From Effrenium voratum (lineage: Eukaryota > Sar > Dinophyceae > Suessiales > Symbiodiniaceae), in assembly GCA_963377175.1 (NCBI GenBank), contig CAUJNA010001868.1, positions 473,380-537,379 of the forward strand: a stretch of DNA of 64,000 bases, written 5' to 3'. The notes beneath the pieces are model-generated. The model was given only the letters and a program-made list of their open reading frames with translations, had not been told where the DNA came from and made no database searches. The position numbers were made by a program, and so were the translations under genes. Shown here one piece after another: positions 11,401 to 21,900 of the stretch (position 1 is its first letter; each line of letters begins with the position of its first letter).

Positions 11401-13833
11401 GAGCCCCGAACCGGAGCCGACTCCCAAGCCGAAGCCGAGCGAGTCCCAGGTGCCCACCTGCCGGAGCCGGAGCCGAAGCCGCCCTCCTCGCGCCTGGGTG
11501 ACTTTTTCAAGTTTTGTTTGTTTTTGGCGGCAAACCGACATTTCCAGTTTTGGTGTGTTTTCGTTTTGTTGCTTTTCCTTATTTTTTGAGGGGCGGGGGT
11601 GAACCCCAGTTTTGTTTGTTTGTTTGGTGGTTGTGTGAGTTTTTTTTTGGGAGGGGGGTGAGCCCTAACTTGTGGTGGTTATGGTTTGGGGTGTCCCCCA
11701 TTTCAAGAAACACGCATGTAAGCACCTCCAAAAAGGCGGAACAGCCAACTCCAAGACGCCTCAGGATACCAAGCTTCCACAAGGTCCAGCTTTAGCTCAG
11801 GTCCAGCTCTTCCTCTTCCTCGCGCTATAGGAGTAGAAGGAGAAGCCGCAGCAGGCTCGGGCCAGAGAAGTTTTTGGGACAATCGGCCATCGCGGGTGTA
11901 TCAAATGGACATTGGACCCCCAAATTCTTGGGGTTGATTCCCCATTCTTTTCAGCCATCGTTCTTTTCCCTGGATTGTTGGTGGTTTTCTAGAAAGAAGG
12001 ATCCCTGGAAAGAATAGAGAAGTTACCCCTAGACAAAAGGTGGCCCCTTTCAGCAAAAACACGATGCTGGTTTTCTCTTTATTTCCCTCAAAAAAGAGCG
12101 CCGCAAGGTGCTGCCAGCAAGGAACGCTTTGGAATTGAACATCAATGGCCTCAACCCGCTTGCCTGCAGGAATATGTGGCTATGAACTTTCATGCTTGGA
12201 ACCTCCTGAAAAGTGGTTGGTGGACACAAATCCCCAGCTAAATGATGTCCACCAAAGGGTCCCTAATTCAAATTCATGCCTATATCATGTGTAGCTTGAG
12301 CATCATTGATTCCTTTTCCATGCATTCTTTGAAGCAGCAGAATGGTTGGACATTGCCACATTGCCCCCAGAGTCCGTGTGGATGATGAGTTTCATTTTTG
12401 AGTGAGGCTGCTTTGGATTTTGAATGGGACACCATTTGGAGCTTTGTATCACGAGCTCGCTGATCGGTGAGACAATCTCACTGGTACTTGTTGTGGTCTC
12501 CACGGGACGGCGTACGGCGTAAGCAGTTCCGGTGCTATTCGAACTGCCCCAACTTTGAAGACCCGGCCAGGCATAGGTGTCCTTTTTTGTTTTGGTAGAA
12601 AAATCGATGGCCCTGGCTTACCTGGTGGTTTAATCATCTACCAGGGCCATCAATTTCCCCTAGAAGGACACCTATGCGGCCAGGTCTTTTTCTGTCCAAA
12701 CGTTGAACGGTGAGCATCGATTCCTCGAGGCAATTTCTCGCGAATCGATCCGCCGGCGAGGGAGCGCAGCGACAGCGAGGGCCGCGAGCGCAGCCCTGCG
12801 GCTCACTCCGAGAGTGAAGAAGTCATGGTGGCCAAGACGCAGGCCGTGAAGCGGCTGGAAGAGATCAAGGACCCATTTGGGTGTGGCTCAAAATTACACA
12901 GGAGGGGCAAACCGCAGGTTTTGGTCCGTGTTTCCCACTTACCAGGTTCCATTTTGGAATTCCGGTTTTTGAGCAGCCATTTGGCTATGGGTGAAAAGGG
13001 ACCAAGGCTGGAGGGAGCCCGAAGGTTTGACCTCTTTGAGGTTTGCCCAAATGCGAAGATGTGTCTACGTTTTTTTTTTGGGACGAGAAAAGAGGCGAAA
13101 AACGCCTGCCTGCGTAGCCACAAGACTAAGCAAGGATGCTGGCGCTCACAATGTTGGCGAAGGGAACCTTTCTGAGGTTTGAAGCGAAACCAAAAGGAAA
13201 CCACCGGTTTCGAAACTGGGACGCCAAGAAAACACCCCCCCATTTTGCGGGAAAGCCTGTGGGCTATGTCTTGAAATGGACCCAACATGGCTGGTCACCC
13301 AAGGGTACCCTCAAAAGGCGCACCCCTGTTCTGGAGAGGATCTCCTTTGTTTTCTTAGCTGTTTTGGACACTCGTTGCATGCACCTGCGACATGGCCAAA
13401 GATCTCGTGTTGGAGCGCCCGGCACACGTCACTTTCTTGCCCTTGAAACACTGTATTTCTTGGTGGCTCCCAGTCATCCCCTTAGCTTTTTATCCTTTTT
13501 GTGTTTAGTGGTAGTTTCCATTTAACCCACTAAAAGTTATTCACTTGGAGCGGGGGATCTGAGGGCAGCCCAGATTGTGATGTGCCTGCAAACAGGGATA
13601 CCTCATTCAGATGGTTTCAAAGAAAATGCAACGCAAGCGCAGGGCCTCGAGCTCGTAACCGTCGCAACCGCATCCGTGAGGATATGCAGGGCTCGGCAGA
13701 CCAGAAGGAGAAAGCCTTTAAGAAGCTGCTTCGGGATTGGCACCCGGACAAGAATGCAGATCGGGTGCAAGTTTGTACAGCGGTGTTCCAGTTTCTGCAG
13801 AAAGCCAGGCACCTCTTTCAAGCTGGGAGATAG
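8446..13833 (+). CDS. Gene model: RS-rich J-domain (DnaJ-like) protein
   Basis: Exons at 8446-8493 (tentative), 10479-10572, 11801-11854, 12761-12869 and 13690-13833 lie in order, and the last four join in phase. The product would have a Ser tract, an Ala-rich helix, an Arg/Ser-rich region like SR proteins, and a C-terminal J-domain ending at TAG 13831-13833. The J-domain shows helix II basic residues, the invariant HPD (13741-13749) and the QFLQKA helix III. J-domains stimulate Hsp70 ATPase; the RS region suggests a nuclear or splicing-related partner, which is inference. The 5' end is unresolved and could join the 1.9-2.5 kb exons. Confidence 0.7.
8741..8857 (+). mobile_element. Family 2 element, copy 1
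   Basis: Starts CTTGGTGGCTCCCAGCCATC and ends GATCTGAGGACAGCCCAG. The ends form an imperfect inverted repeat (GGCTCCCAGCCATCCCCT against GGCTGTCCTCAGATCCCC). Near the 3' end CTAAAAGT and ACTTTTAG form a hairpin. About 117 bp; a MITE-like element without coding capacity. Confidence 0.8.
8858..10478. other. Intron or intergenic sequence; possible old coding remnant at 9539-9990
   Basis: At 9539-9724 and 9802-10020 + strand frames have mixed protein-like composition (for example FGIEGKDFDDMFRVCGRSAN) but modest codon bias and frame breaks. They may be relics of a retroelement or gene; no family recognised. The rest shows nothing. Confidence 0.3.
10479..10572 (+). CDS. Exon: Ala-rich helix (J-domain gene)
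   Basis: Acceptor at 10477-10478 (AATTCAG) and a GTTGGC donor after 10572. The frame encodes RCYACNALKPLSG then AQKGLAAAEKIAASIAR with strong G/C third positions. It ends 2 nt into an Arg codon, completed by the first base of the exon at 11801. Confidence 0.6.
11801..11854 (+). CDS. Exon: Arg/Ser-rich (J-domain gene)
   Basis: Follows acceptor GCTCAG and encodes SSSSSSRYRSRRRSRS, ending at a GC donor (GCTCGG). Enters with 1 nt and leaves with 2 nt, matching both neighbours. RS repeats are typical of splicing-associated proteins. Confidence 0.65.
11925..12033 (+). mobile_element. Family 4 element, copy 1
   Basis: Runs from CTTGGGGTTGATTCCCCATT to AAGAATAGAGAAGTTACCCC. Its termini are inverted (TCTAGGGGT / ACCCCTAGA in the better copies). 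Internal CATCGTTCTTTTC and TTTTCTAGAAAG are shared with the copies at 21.4 and 35.9 kb. Confidence 0.75.
12761..12869 (+). CDS. Exon: acidic/RS segment leading into J-domain helix I
   Basis: Encodes ERSDSEGRERSPAAHSESEE followed by VMVAKTQAVKRLEEIK. Acceptor at 12759-12760 (GGCGAG). Codon phase and repeat onset (a dispersed repeat begins near 12876) place the end at 12869, implying an unusual GA donor (GACCCA). It joins in phase 0 to the exon at 13690. Confidence 0.7.
13460..13573 (+). mobile_element. Family 2 element, copy 2
   Basis: CTTGGTGGCTCCCAG start and GAGGGCAGCCCAG end; inside the intron before the J-domain exon. The 3' hairpin arm is mutated here (CACTTGGAGC). Confidence 0.8.
13690..13833 (+). 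CDS. Terminal exon: J-domain with HPD motif and stop
   Basis: Follows acceptor ATGCAG and encodes GSADQKEKAFKKLLRDWHPD, then KNADRVQVCTAVFQFLQKAR, HLFQAGR and TAG. HPD is the invariant Hsp70-contact motif; helix III with FQFLQKA follows. The combination with a short C-terminus is common among dinoflagellate J proteins. This is among the best supported exons in the window. Confidence 0.88.
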   Translation, partial: GSADQKEKAFKKLLRDWHPDKNADRVQVCTAVFQFLQKARHLFQAGR

Positions 13834-15776
13834 CAATGATCTAAAGCGTATCACAGGCGTTGCTGGCAAGTCGCGGAGACGCTTTCGGAGCGTTTCACAT
13901 TGTCCAATAACAACTTCAGTTTTTCTTGGTGCAATTCAATCACTGAGCTCCACGGCGTTTCAAAGGAGCAGTGCCAGCAACGGTCTCCTTTGGCGCATTC
14001 GTGCCGAATGCACGACGCGTTAGCGTTACTCACACGCTTTGTGAAGGTTGGGCCAGCAGGGCATTGGTTCCGTTTCGCGGTTGTATTTCCCAGTTTTCTG
14101 GTTGCAGTTGAATCTCTTTGAACCTTGAGAAGACATAGATCTCAAACTGTGCATCATGGAGGTGGGTCGCAACAATGAGTTGCAGACCTTTCTGTGACTG
14201 CTCCAGCCCTCATCCAGATCGTCAAAGATGCTCGATGGCTGCTTCTGACACGGCTGGGGATGGCTGGGGCCCAACAGATGTCCGTAGTTTTGACACCCTT
14301 CAAAGGAACCTCATCAAGCAACACACCAAGCTAGATATGACCAACCTTTGAACAAACTCATCAGTTCGTTCGCCCCATGCACGATACAGCGCATGCTCAG
14401 TGTAGTGAAGGTTCCCTCTTGGGCCTGTGTAAAGAGAAATCCGGCCAAGAAACCTGGCCGACCAAGTGGCTGTGGTCAAAAGACCTGTTTTCTGGGGCAT
14501 GGACAGGCGCCAGACGAATTCCACCCTATGAAAATCCTGGTTGCACCTACCTGGTTGCACCTACCATTCTCACGCCTTTCAGGCCCTTCCGTCGGAGGCC
14601 GGAGGCTCAGGAAATCAGAGGGTGTGCTGTTGGGAGCACATGGGTTTGGGCGGGGGGGGTGGGGGGCCACCCCACCTTTTCACGAAAACCACGGGAGGGG
14701 GGGGGGGAAGAGGCTGATTTGTTTGGATGTTTATGTTGATCCAAGAAAGAAAGCATGGTTGGTTTTGGTTGGGGGCACTATTAAAAACCTGCAAGCTTTG
14801 ACTGACATGATCCATCCGTGCCTGGAGGAGTGTGATTCAATGGGCAGAGCTTGGCTGTGCAAATGACTCACATGGGGGGGGGGGGGTACGCCCCAAAAAA
14901 ACAATCCCAACAAAGGCATCCACAAAAAAAACAACAGCACCCCTGCACAGAGGCGAGTATCCTGGTGAAGGTTGGCTTCAAAAGACATGTGTTTCAGGTT
15001 TTATCACCCCTCGACGTGTGTGATGCAAGTTGGTTTGGGTGCTGTTTTGCAGAATATCTATGTCACCGTTTTGCACACAGATGAACATATACATGCAAGT
15101 TCTGCATGAGGTAAGCTAACCAATGTTGGCTCATCAAAGCGAGCGTTGTGCTCCAAGGATGCCGTTTCCTTCAGGATTGCTTCTCTGGGGTTGTTCTGAT
15201 TCTCCCAGACGTTTGGACCTCACGTTTGTTTTGTCCGAGAAGGACACGCAGTGTTTCCTTTGCCTGGACCTCACATAAAGTTTGGTCAATTGGACGAGGC
15301 CTGAGGGGAATCACCAACTTTTGCACATGAAGTCACGAAGCTTCACAGAGCGGTAGGCGTGGCATCTCTCCGCAAGTGACGTAGCACTTCGAAGGCCACG
15401 TTGCTCAGGGGCAATGTCGACCCGGAGGAATAAACCCCTGCTTATTCATATGGGGGTGCTCCCCTCCAAAAGTGACAAATCCCACCAGGGGCACCCCCCC
15501 CATTGTAAATAAAGGGGGGCTTCTTGTGTTCCCCATGGACCCTCCAGGTTCCTTGGGGCCAGGTTTCACATGTCTCTCAGAGTCTCACCAATAGCTGTGA
15601 GTGACACTCACCAGCTAGGAACATTGCAAATCTGTGTCCCACTCCATCATGGAGCAGCCACAAGGTGAGCTTCCACCAACAACAGAGACCCAACTTCCAG
15701 AATCGGTGGTAGAGCTACCCTGAGAATCTTGGTACCTCCAAATGGGCGCATAACGGCGCATATGGCCGTTTTTCAG
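13834..15776. other. Probable intergenic spacer, no gene recognised
   Basis: Contains G-runs (14650-14710, 14876-14887) and T-rich stretches. Open frames on both strands overlap and lack bias. No polyadenylation signal is expected in dinoflagellates, and none is seen. Confidence 0.5.
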
Positions 15777-15932
15777 GTTCCAAACCTTCCAATGGAGATT
15801 GGCTTGGGCCATGTCTTGGCTTCCCGAGGTGGACCCAAAGAGAGTCCTCGAAGCCCCGCAGCTGGCGCCTTTGGCGGCTGCGGTGCTGCTGGCCTTGCCA
15901 GAGGCGTGGGGTTTTCGGGCGAAACTCGGGAG
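15777..15932 (+). CDS. LicD gene, exon (helical N-terminal region)
   Basis: Excellent acceptor (GTTTTTCAG) and donor (GAG|GTGAGG). Encodes FQTFQWRLAWAMSWLPEVDP, KRVLEAPQLAPLAAAVLLAL and PEAWGFRAKLG: hydrophobic and helical. Leaves 2 nt, matching the next exon. Confidence 0.75.
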
Positions 15933-18900
15933 GTGAGGTCGGTTCACCGGTGGAAAGCACCTGGGCCCGGTCACAGAAGTTGAAGTTCTTTTCCAGCTCA
16001 TGGCATGGAGCATGGGCAGATCCAGGAAGTGGGCTCCTCACAGAGAAATCCTTTTCCGGCCCCAGAGAAATCCTTTTCCAGAACCAAGCCCCCCCCCCCG
16101 CCCTCCCCGCCCGCCCTTTCAGCTGGGTTCCAGCTGGGCTGGGACGGTAAGGGTTTGGGTTTGATTGGGAGATGGTTCAAAAAAAACCGGGGCCCGGGGT
16201 GGCCAATGGACCCTGTTCATGTTTTTTTTGGGGGGAGGGAGGGGTTGATCGAACTCCGTTAGGAGAGACCGAGGATTTTTCCATGGCCCTGAGCTGAAGC
16301 TTTTTTCTTCTTTTTTGCTTTGGGCGGGCTATGCCAGGCCAGGATAGGCCTTGTCCGGAGGTCTTGAGGCCTTAAGGGGTGAACAAGTCATAGCCCCCCT
16401 CCCGCATTGCCCCCATCGAGTTTCCTTGGACCTTTGTGCAGTTGTGTGTGGGGTTAACATGCCAGGGTCTCAAAAAGAGGCCTCTAGCTTTGACCACACA
16501 GTGTATTATGCACGCTTCGGGCTGGCTGTTGGGGCAGCTTGTTAGATGTTCGGGGCCATTTGTTTGGCTGAAGGGAATCCACTTGAAAGCAAGCCCTACG
16601 CCCAGATTTTCCCGAGTCGTCTCATGGTCAGGGGTTGGGATGTGTTGTAGATGGTCTTCGTGGCTGGTTGTGTTTCCCCGTTCGGGATGGACATCATCGT
16701 CTGGCCTCGACCTGGTCGCTTTCCGTGACAATCTTTGACGATGGCCCTTGGAAGACCATCACGGTTTTTATCCCCAGGTTTCAACTGTCTCAGGCTCGGA
16801 ATGGAGAATGCGACTCTTCAGCTTCCCTCTACTTAGATGTTTGGAGCCTGGTGACGGCTTCCCATGTAGGATTCAAATCCCCGAACCACCAGTCCAAACC
16901 CACCAGGGGTAAGCTGACCTATGAGTGTGCCACGTTTTGGGGACGGACCAAATTCGCCGATTGGGACTTCTGGGAAGTGACTTGAAATGGTTGCCCGGAG
17001 GACATCCTCAGCCAAGAGCTGTCAGATGCTGCCAGGCGGGCGAACCACCGCATGGGGATGGGCTGCCTTTTGACCCTGCGTTGCTGAAAGTGAGATTATG
17101 CTTTGTCGACCCAATGTGCCAAAGAAAAGAAAGGGAAAGGCGACGGCAGAAGTTTTGCAGCCTGTAGCTTCATCACAGGGAGACCATGTTGAAGTGCGCT
17201 GATGTGAGAAGGATCCCTGGTTGATCTCCGAACCTCAACTCATTGGCAGCTTGCCGCCGACGTGTTGCATTTGTGCTGCCCGTGGCTCAGGTCAATATGG
17301 TCATCATCCGCTTAGATCGACTTAAGCTGCCCATGGATGCGTCTTTTTTGGGGTTGGCCCCAAAAATTGGTGCTTTTCAGGGAAACCGAAAGCGCCCTCA
17401 AACCCATTTGGGGTTTAGAAAATGGCCAAAGAGACACTTACTCGATCGGTCCCAAGGTGCTTAGGCTTAGGTGGCGGTTGGTTTGCAAGTGGCCGCGACG
17501 AGGGTGGGAGGCGGCATGTTCTTCACCAAAACAGAAGCTTAGAGGAATGGGAAGGGACTTGGTAAGAAGAAAGAACCAAGCAAACATGTTAAGGAACTGG
17601 GTTTTTCTACTGATATCGGAATTGGCAAGAAGAAAAGGACGCTGGTGGAGCATTTTCCTCCGAGAGCGGCGAGGCCTGCCCGGTGGGACCAGCCCAGACC
17701 TTGGCATCAGCGAGCTCCCATCCGACAGGGAACTTGACTGGGGTTTTCTGGGAGACCCTGCGCCTCAGACGGGAGCTCATTCTGAAGTGTTTGTTGCGTC
17801 CACAACTCGGCCTGCGCCAGGTTCCGTGTTTGTGAAAGTCTTATGCGCGCTGAGGCCAAGAGTATTCTGAACTCAGGGTGGTGTTTCGGGCAGCATTCAT
17901 CGAACAACCAGACTTTGGAGCGGTTGTTGCAACCCAAAGCAGGTTGCCAAGACCAGTGCGCAAGCACGTTGAAACATGGGCTTGAAACATCCCCCGGTGT
18001 TTTGAACTGTTCTTTTGTTTTGCGGGTTCCTCGGGAATTCAAGCCCCGGTGATTTTTATCTGAGAGCCAACCCAAATGGCTGTGGCTCAAAAAACCGGTA
18101 CCAAAATGGATTCCTGGTAAGTGGAAACATGGACCAAAACCTGTGTAACCCCTCCTGGTAAATTTTGAGCCACACCCAAATGTTCCTGACAACTTTTGGC
18201 TGAGGCCTTGTCCATCCTTTGCCGCCGCCGCGGCAGCCGCCATACTGGGCATGGCGCCCATGGGATTCCGGGCGCCTCGGCATGGTCGGGTGGACCCTTC
18301 GTGGCGCTTAGGTGGAAAGAACACGCATCATGTATCAATGTATGGACCCCTCCTTTTAAACTTGGGTTGATGGCTTCATGTATTTATGTTGTTGTTGTTA
18401 GGGAACCTCCAACATAAGTGACTTTCCTTTAAACCGCCCCGAAAAGAGCAACACAACAAACCTGTTTGGCACCTCTGCGAATGTGCATGGAGATTATGGC
18501 TGCCCGGGCTACGTTGGGAACTCCACCCATCCTTGGGTTGAATTCTGCCTTGAGTAGCTGGAGTTCCATTATTCCATGTTCCCTTTTTGTGGAAGACTAG
18601 TGACATGGAACTAACCCCCCCACCCCCCCTGCCCCGGACAGGTGGGATCCTAAAAGGTTTCAAACAGCCGCCATTGAGAAGTCTCACGGTCATGAGCACT
18701 ATATTCTTGTACACGCTTGCGCGCCCATGCATTTGTTTATCTCTTTGTTTCCCCCTCTCTCTCTCTCTCGACCCCTCTTTCTCTCCCTGTCTCTTTTTCT
18801 CTCTGTCTCCCTTTCTCCTCTCTCCCAAAGATATGACATGCCAAGCCCGTCAGCTTCTCGGAATCTTTTGGTCAGAACCCCAGAAAGGTCCCCCAGTAGT

Positions 18901-21900
18901 GCCCTTTTAGCCGTTTTTCGGGGAGGCTTCCCCTACTAAAATAGACAAAACCGAAAAACCTGGGGTACCCTAAACCCTACCCTCTCCATCGGAGGACCTA
19001 GCCTAGGTTCAGGCTACCCTTAGTTGGCTTGGATGGGAAGCCTCCAACCACGAAACCACCAATCCAAATCACCTAGGGGGAAGCTGTTGACCTGGTGGTT
19101 TCATGATCTGGGTCCTCCTGGAAAGCTTTTGCGGACCGCATCGACGTCCTTCAAATTCTCTCGCGACGGGCCTTGGGGCTGGGAACCGGGGACTGTCCCC
19201 ATGTCCGATTCCGCTCGAGGTGACGCCCGGCTACGGGCTCCGGCTCACGCAGCAGATCTTGAAGCTGGGTGGGTCGTTTGGAGTGGCCGTGCGTCGCCCC
19301 TTGTAAAACCTGGCAAGGGGGAACCCAAAGAACACACACTTTTCTTCTTCTATTTTTTTTTGAGGGGGGGGGGTCCTGTTTTAACACATCGGTTAGCAAA
19401 TGGAATATCTGTGTGTGTGTGTGTGGCTCTTGTTTGAGGTTGGAAAAAATGGGTGAGCCATGTGCTTTCTGATCCTGGATCGCTTGTCAAAAGCATTTTT
19501 TTGTTTTTCCCCATAGGCCCACATACCCATACTCCATCCACGATCCGGGGAGGGGATGCTCAGTCGAAAAGCCCCTGGTGGCTATTTGCGTCAGCAGGCT
19601 GCGGTGGCTGCACTCAAACGTGGCAATACTGTGGATGGTTGCGAATTCCGTTCTAAGGCACCACCCGAAAACCATGGCTGAAACCATAACGTTGGTTTGT
19701 ATTTACAGGGGAATCATTCCAGAAACCAGGGTTTCTTAGGTGGTGCGAACGGATTTCGTCCATCCACAGCAGGTATCACTTCTTGAAGGGGATGTCTAAA
19801 CTCACATGAAGAATTGTGCCATCTACTTTCACCCAGATGTAGACATCATCACGCATTTTCCCAAGCCATGTGGTTGAAACCATCCGTCCTAGCGCAATGT
19901 CCTGCACCAAACGGTTTGGGATTTAGGTTTAGGTGTAAGGTTAAGGTTGGCTTAGGTTAACTTAGGTTCATGTTCTGGTAAGGGTTTTTCAGGCTTCAAG
20001 CTTAGGTTTAGGGTATAGGTTTAGGCTTGCAGTTTCGGATGCAGGCTTAAGGTTTCGCTTTAGGGATTAGGGTTCATTCATGGGGTAAGACCAGAAGCCT
20101 CCCCCTCCAACCCACCTAACTCCCTAACTTCCTGCTAGACTGAACACCCCAAGACTCGCTTTTTGGTTCCCCGAAATATAGGTGCCAAGTGCACTCCCAG
20201 AACTTTTTGAAGAAACCATCTAGCTTTCGGCCAGGGTTGTGGGATCACTCGGGGTTTATCCCCACCTCTGTGATACTTTTGGGACTCTCCCCCTGTATAT
20301 GGGGGGTTGGTCTTCGGGAAGCGCTTTTTGTTGTAATCCTTAAAGGCTACATTTTGCCCATTTGAACCATCTTGCATGTTCCACCAAAATAAAGCTGGGG
20401 TTTCCAGCATTTAGTTGCAATGTTCAGGTGTATGCCTCCGGATCCCTGGAAGCCACAGATGCGTGGCTTCCGTTTCCCTCGGATTCGCCCGACTCGAGGC
20501 GCACGGCCAACTTCGGCCTGCTGCGGCTCCTCCGCTCCCCGTGGCAGGCCGGGCCGAGCGGTTCCGCGTGCCGAGGGGTTCTCGAGGGCAAAGCACGTGG
20601 CCGTGGTGGTCAAAACCGTTTTGGGATCCCATTTTGGGGGGTTTGCGGTGCACCCATTTTAGTCTATTTTTTTTTTTTGGGGGGGGGGTAGGTGAATTCA
20701 CCACCCATTTTCGCCAAAATTTTAGTGGTTGGATTGGGATGTTCACTGGGGGTACAATTTGGGTTTTGACCCATGGCCACGTGTTGCCCCGTGGTTTTTG
20801 GAAGGGACGTGGCCCGTTTTTGTGGTAAGGTATGATTCGTGGCGCCGGCAAATGGACGTTTTTTTGGGGTCCAAAATGAAAGGCTCAAAATTGGAATCCG
20901 CCTTGGAACCAACAAGACAGGTTGCCCTTTGGAGGGGTCAAAGGAACCATGGGACTTGACTGCTACTGGCTTGGATCTTTCGGCTTTAGCTTTTTGGGAT
21001 ATCAAGTTGGGTTTTCCACTAAGTTTTCAAAAAGTGATTCACTTTTTGCAGGGGGGTGAACAGCAAGCAAGGGGAGCTTTCTGTCCCGGCCATTTTGCGG
21101 CTCGTTGGAGCCCTGAGCTGAGGTCGCCCAGCTGCTCCCATTGCTAGCAGCGCACTTGCGCGAAGGCGCGGGCGACTTGCTTGGCGCGGCCAAAGGGAAG
21201 CATTGCACGTGGTATGTGTGGATGGTTGCGAAATCCGTTCTGAGGCACCACTTGGAAACCATGGTTTTCAACCATAACGTTGGCTGGTATCTACAGGGAA
21301 ATCATATTAGGGTGCGAACGGATTTCGTCCATCCACAGTATGTGTGCTGAATAGAGGATAGACCCTTCCCTGGGGTTTCAGCTGGTGAAGGGGTGTTTCT
21401 AGGGGTTGATCCGGGTTGATCCCTTGTCCATTCTTTTCAAGCATCGTTCTTTTCAACACCGGATTTGTTTTCCCTGGGTTTCTGGAGGTTTTCTAGAAAG
21501 ATTCGGATTCTGCAAAGAATGGGGAAGGTGTATCTAGAGTGTTGGTATGTGTGCTGAATAGAGGTTAGACCCTTCATGGAGTTGGAGTTGGGAGGGGGGG
21601 GGAGATCTGAGCTTGGCCGGTGCTCTTGATGTAAGTCTTGAACTCGGAGGTGTCACTGGGACACCCCTTTGCGGATGGCTTTTCAGGGAAGGCCACCCCC
21701 CCCCGTTTTTGGCAGTGCGTCCGTGATGCTCTTCTCTGAACTCGGGAGTACCCATTGGGCAACGCTCGGATGTGGGTAGAGAAAAGCCGATGGGTCTCCA
21801 TTCGAATAAGTTGTAAGCGCACAAATCGACGCCGTAAACTGCGGTAGGATCGTGCGAGCTGAGCTGCTTGACAAGAACATAGGTGGAGTTGTTTTCCACA

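Noticed and set aside
19126..20600. Possible Lon N-terminal domain (SFGVA and GRAERFRV pieces)
   Set aside because: The second piece is in a frame with weaker codon bias and poorer splice sites than the called one; the joined exons instead lead into the LicD motif.
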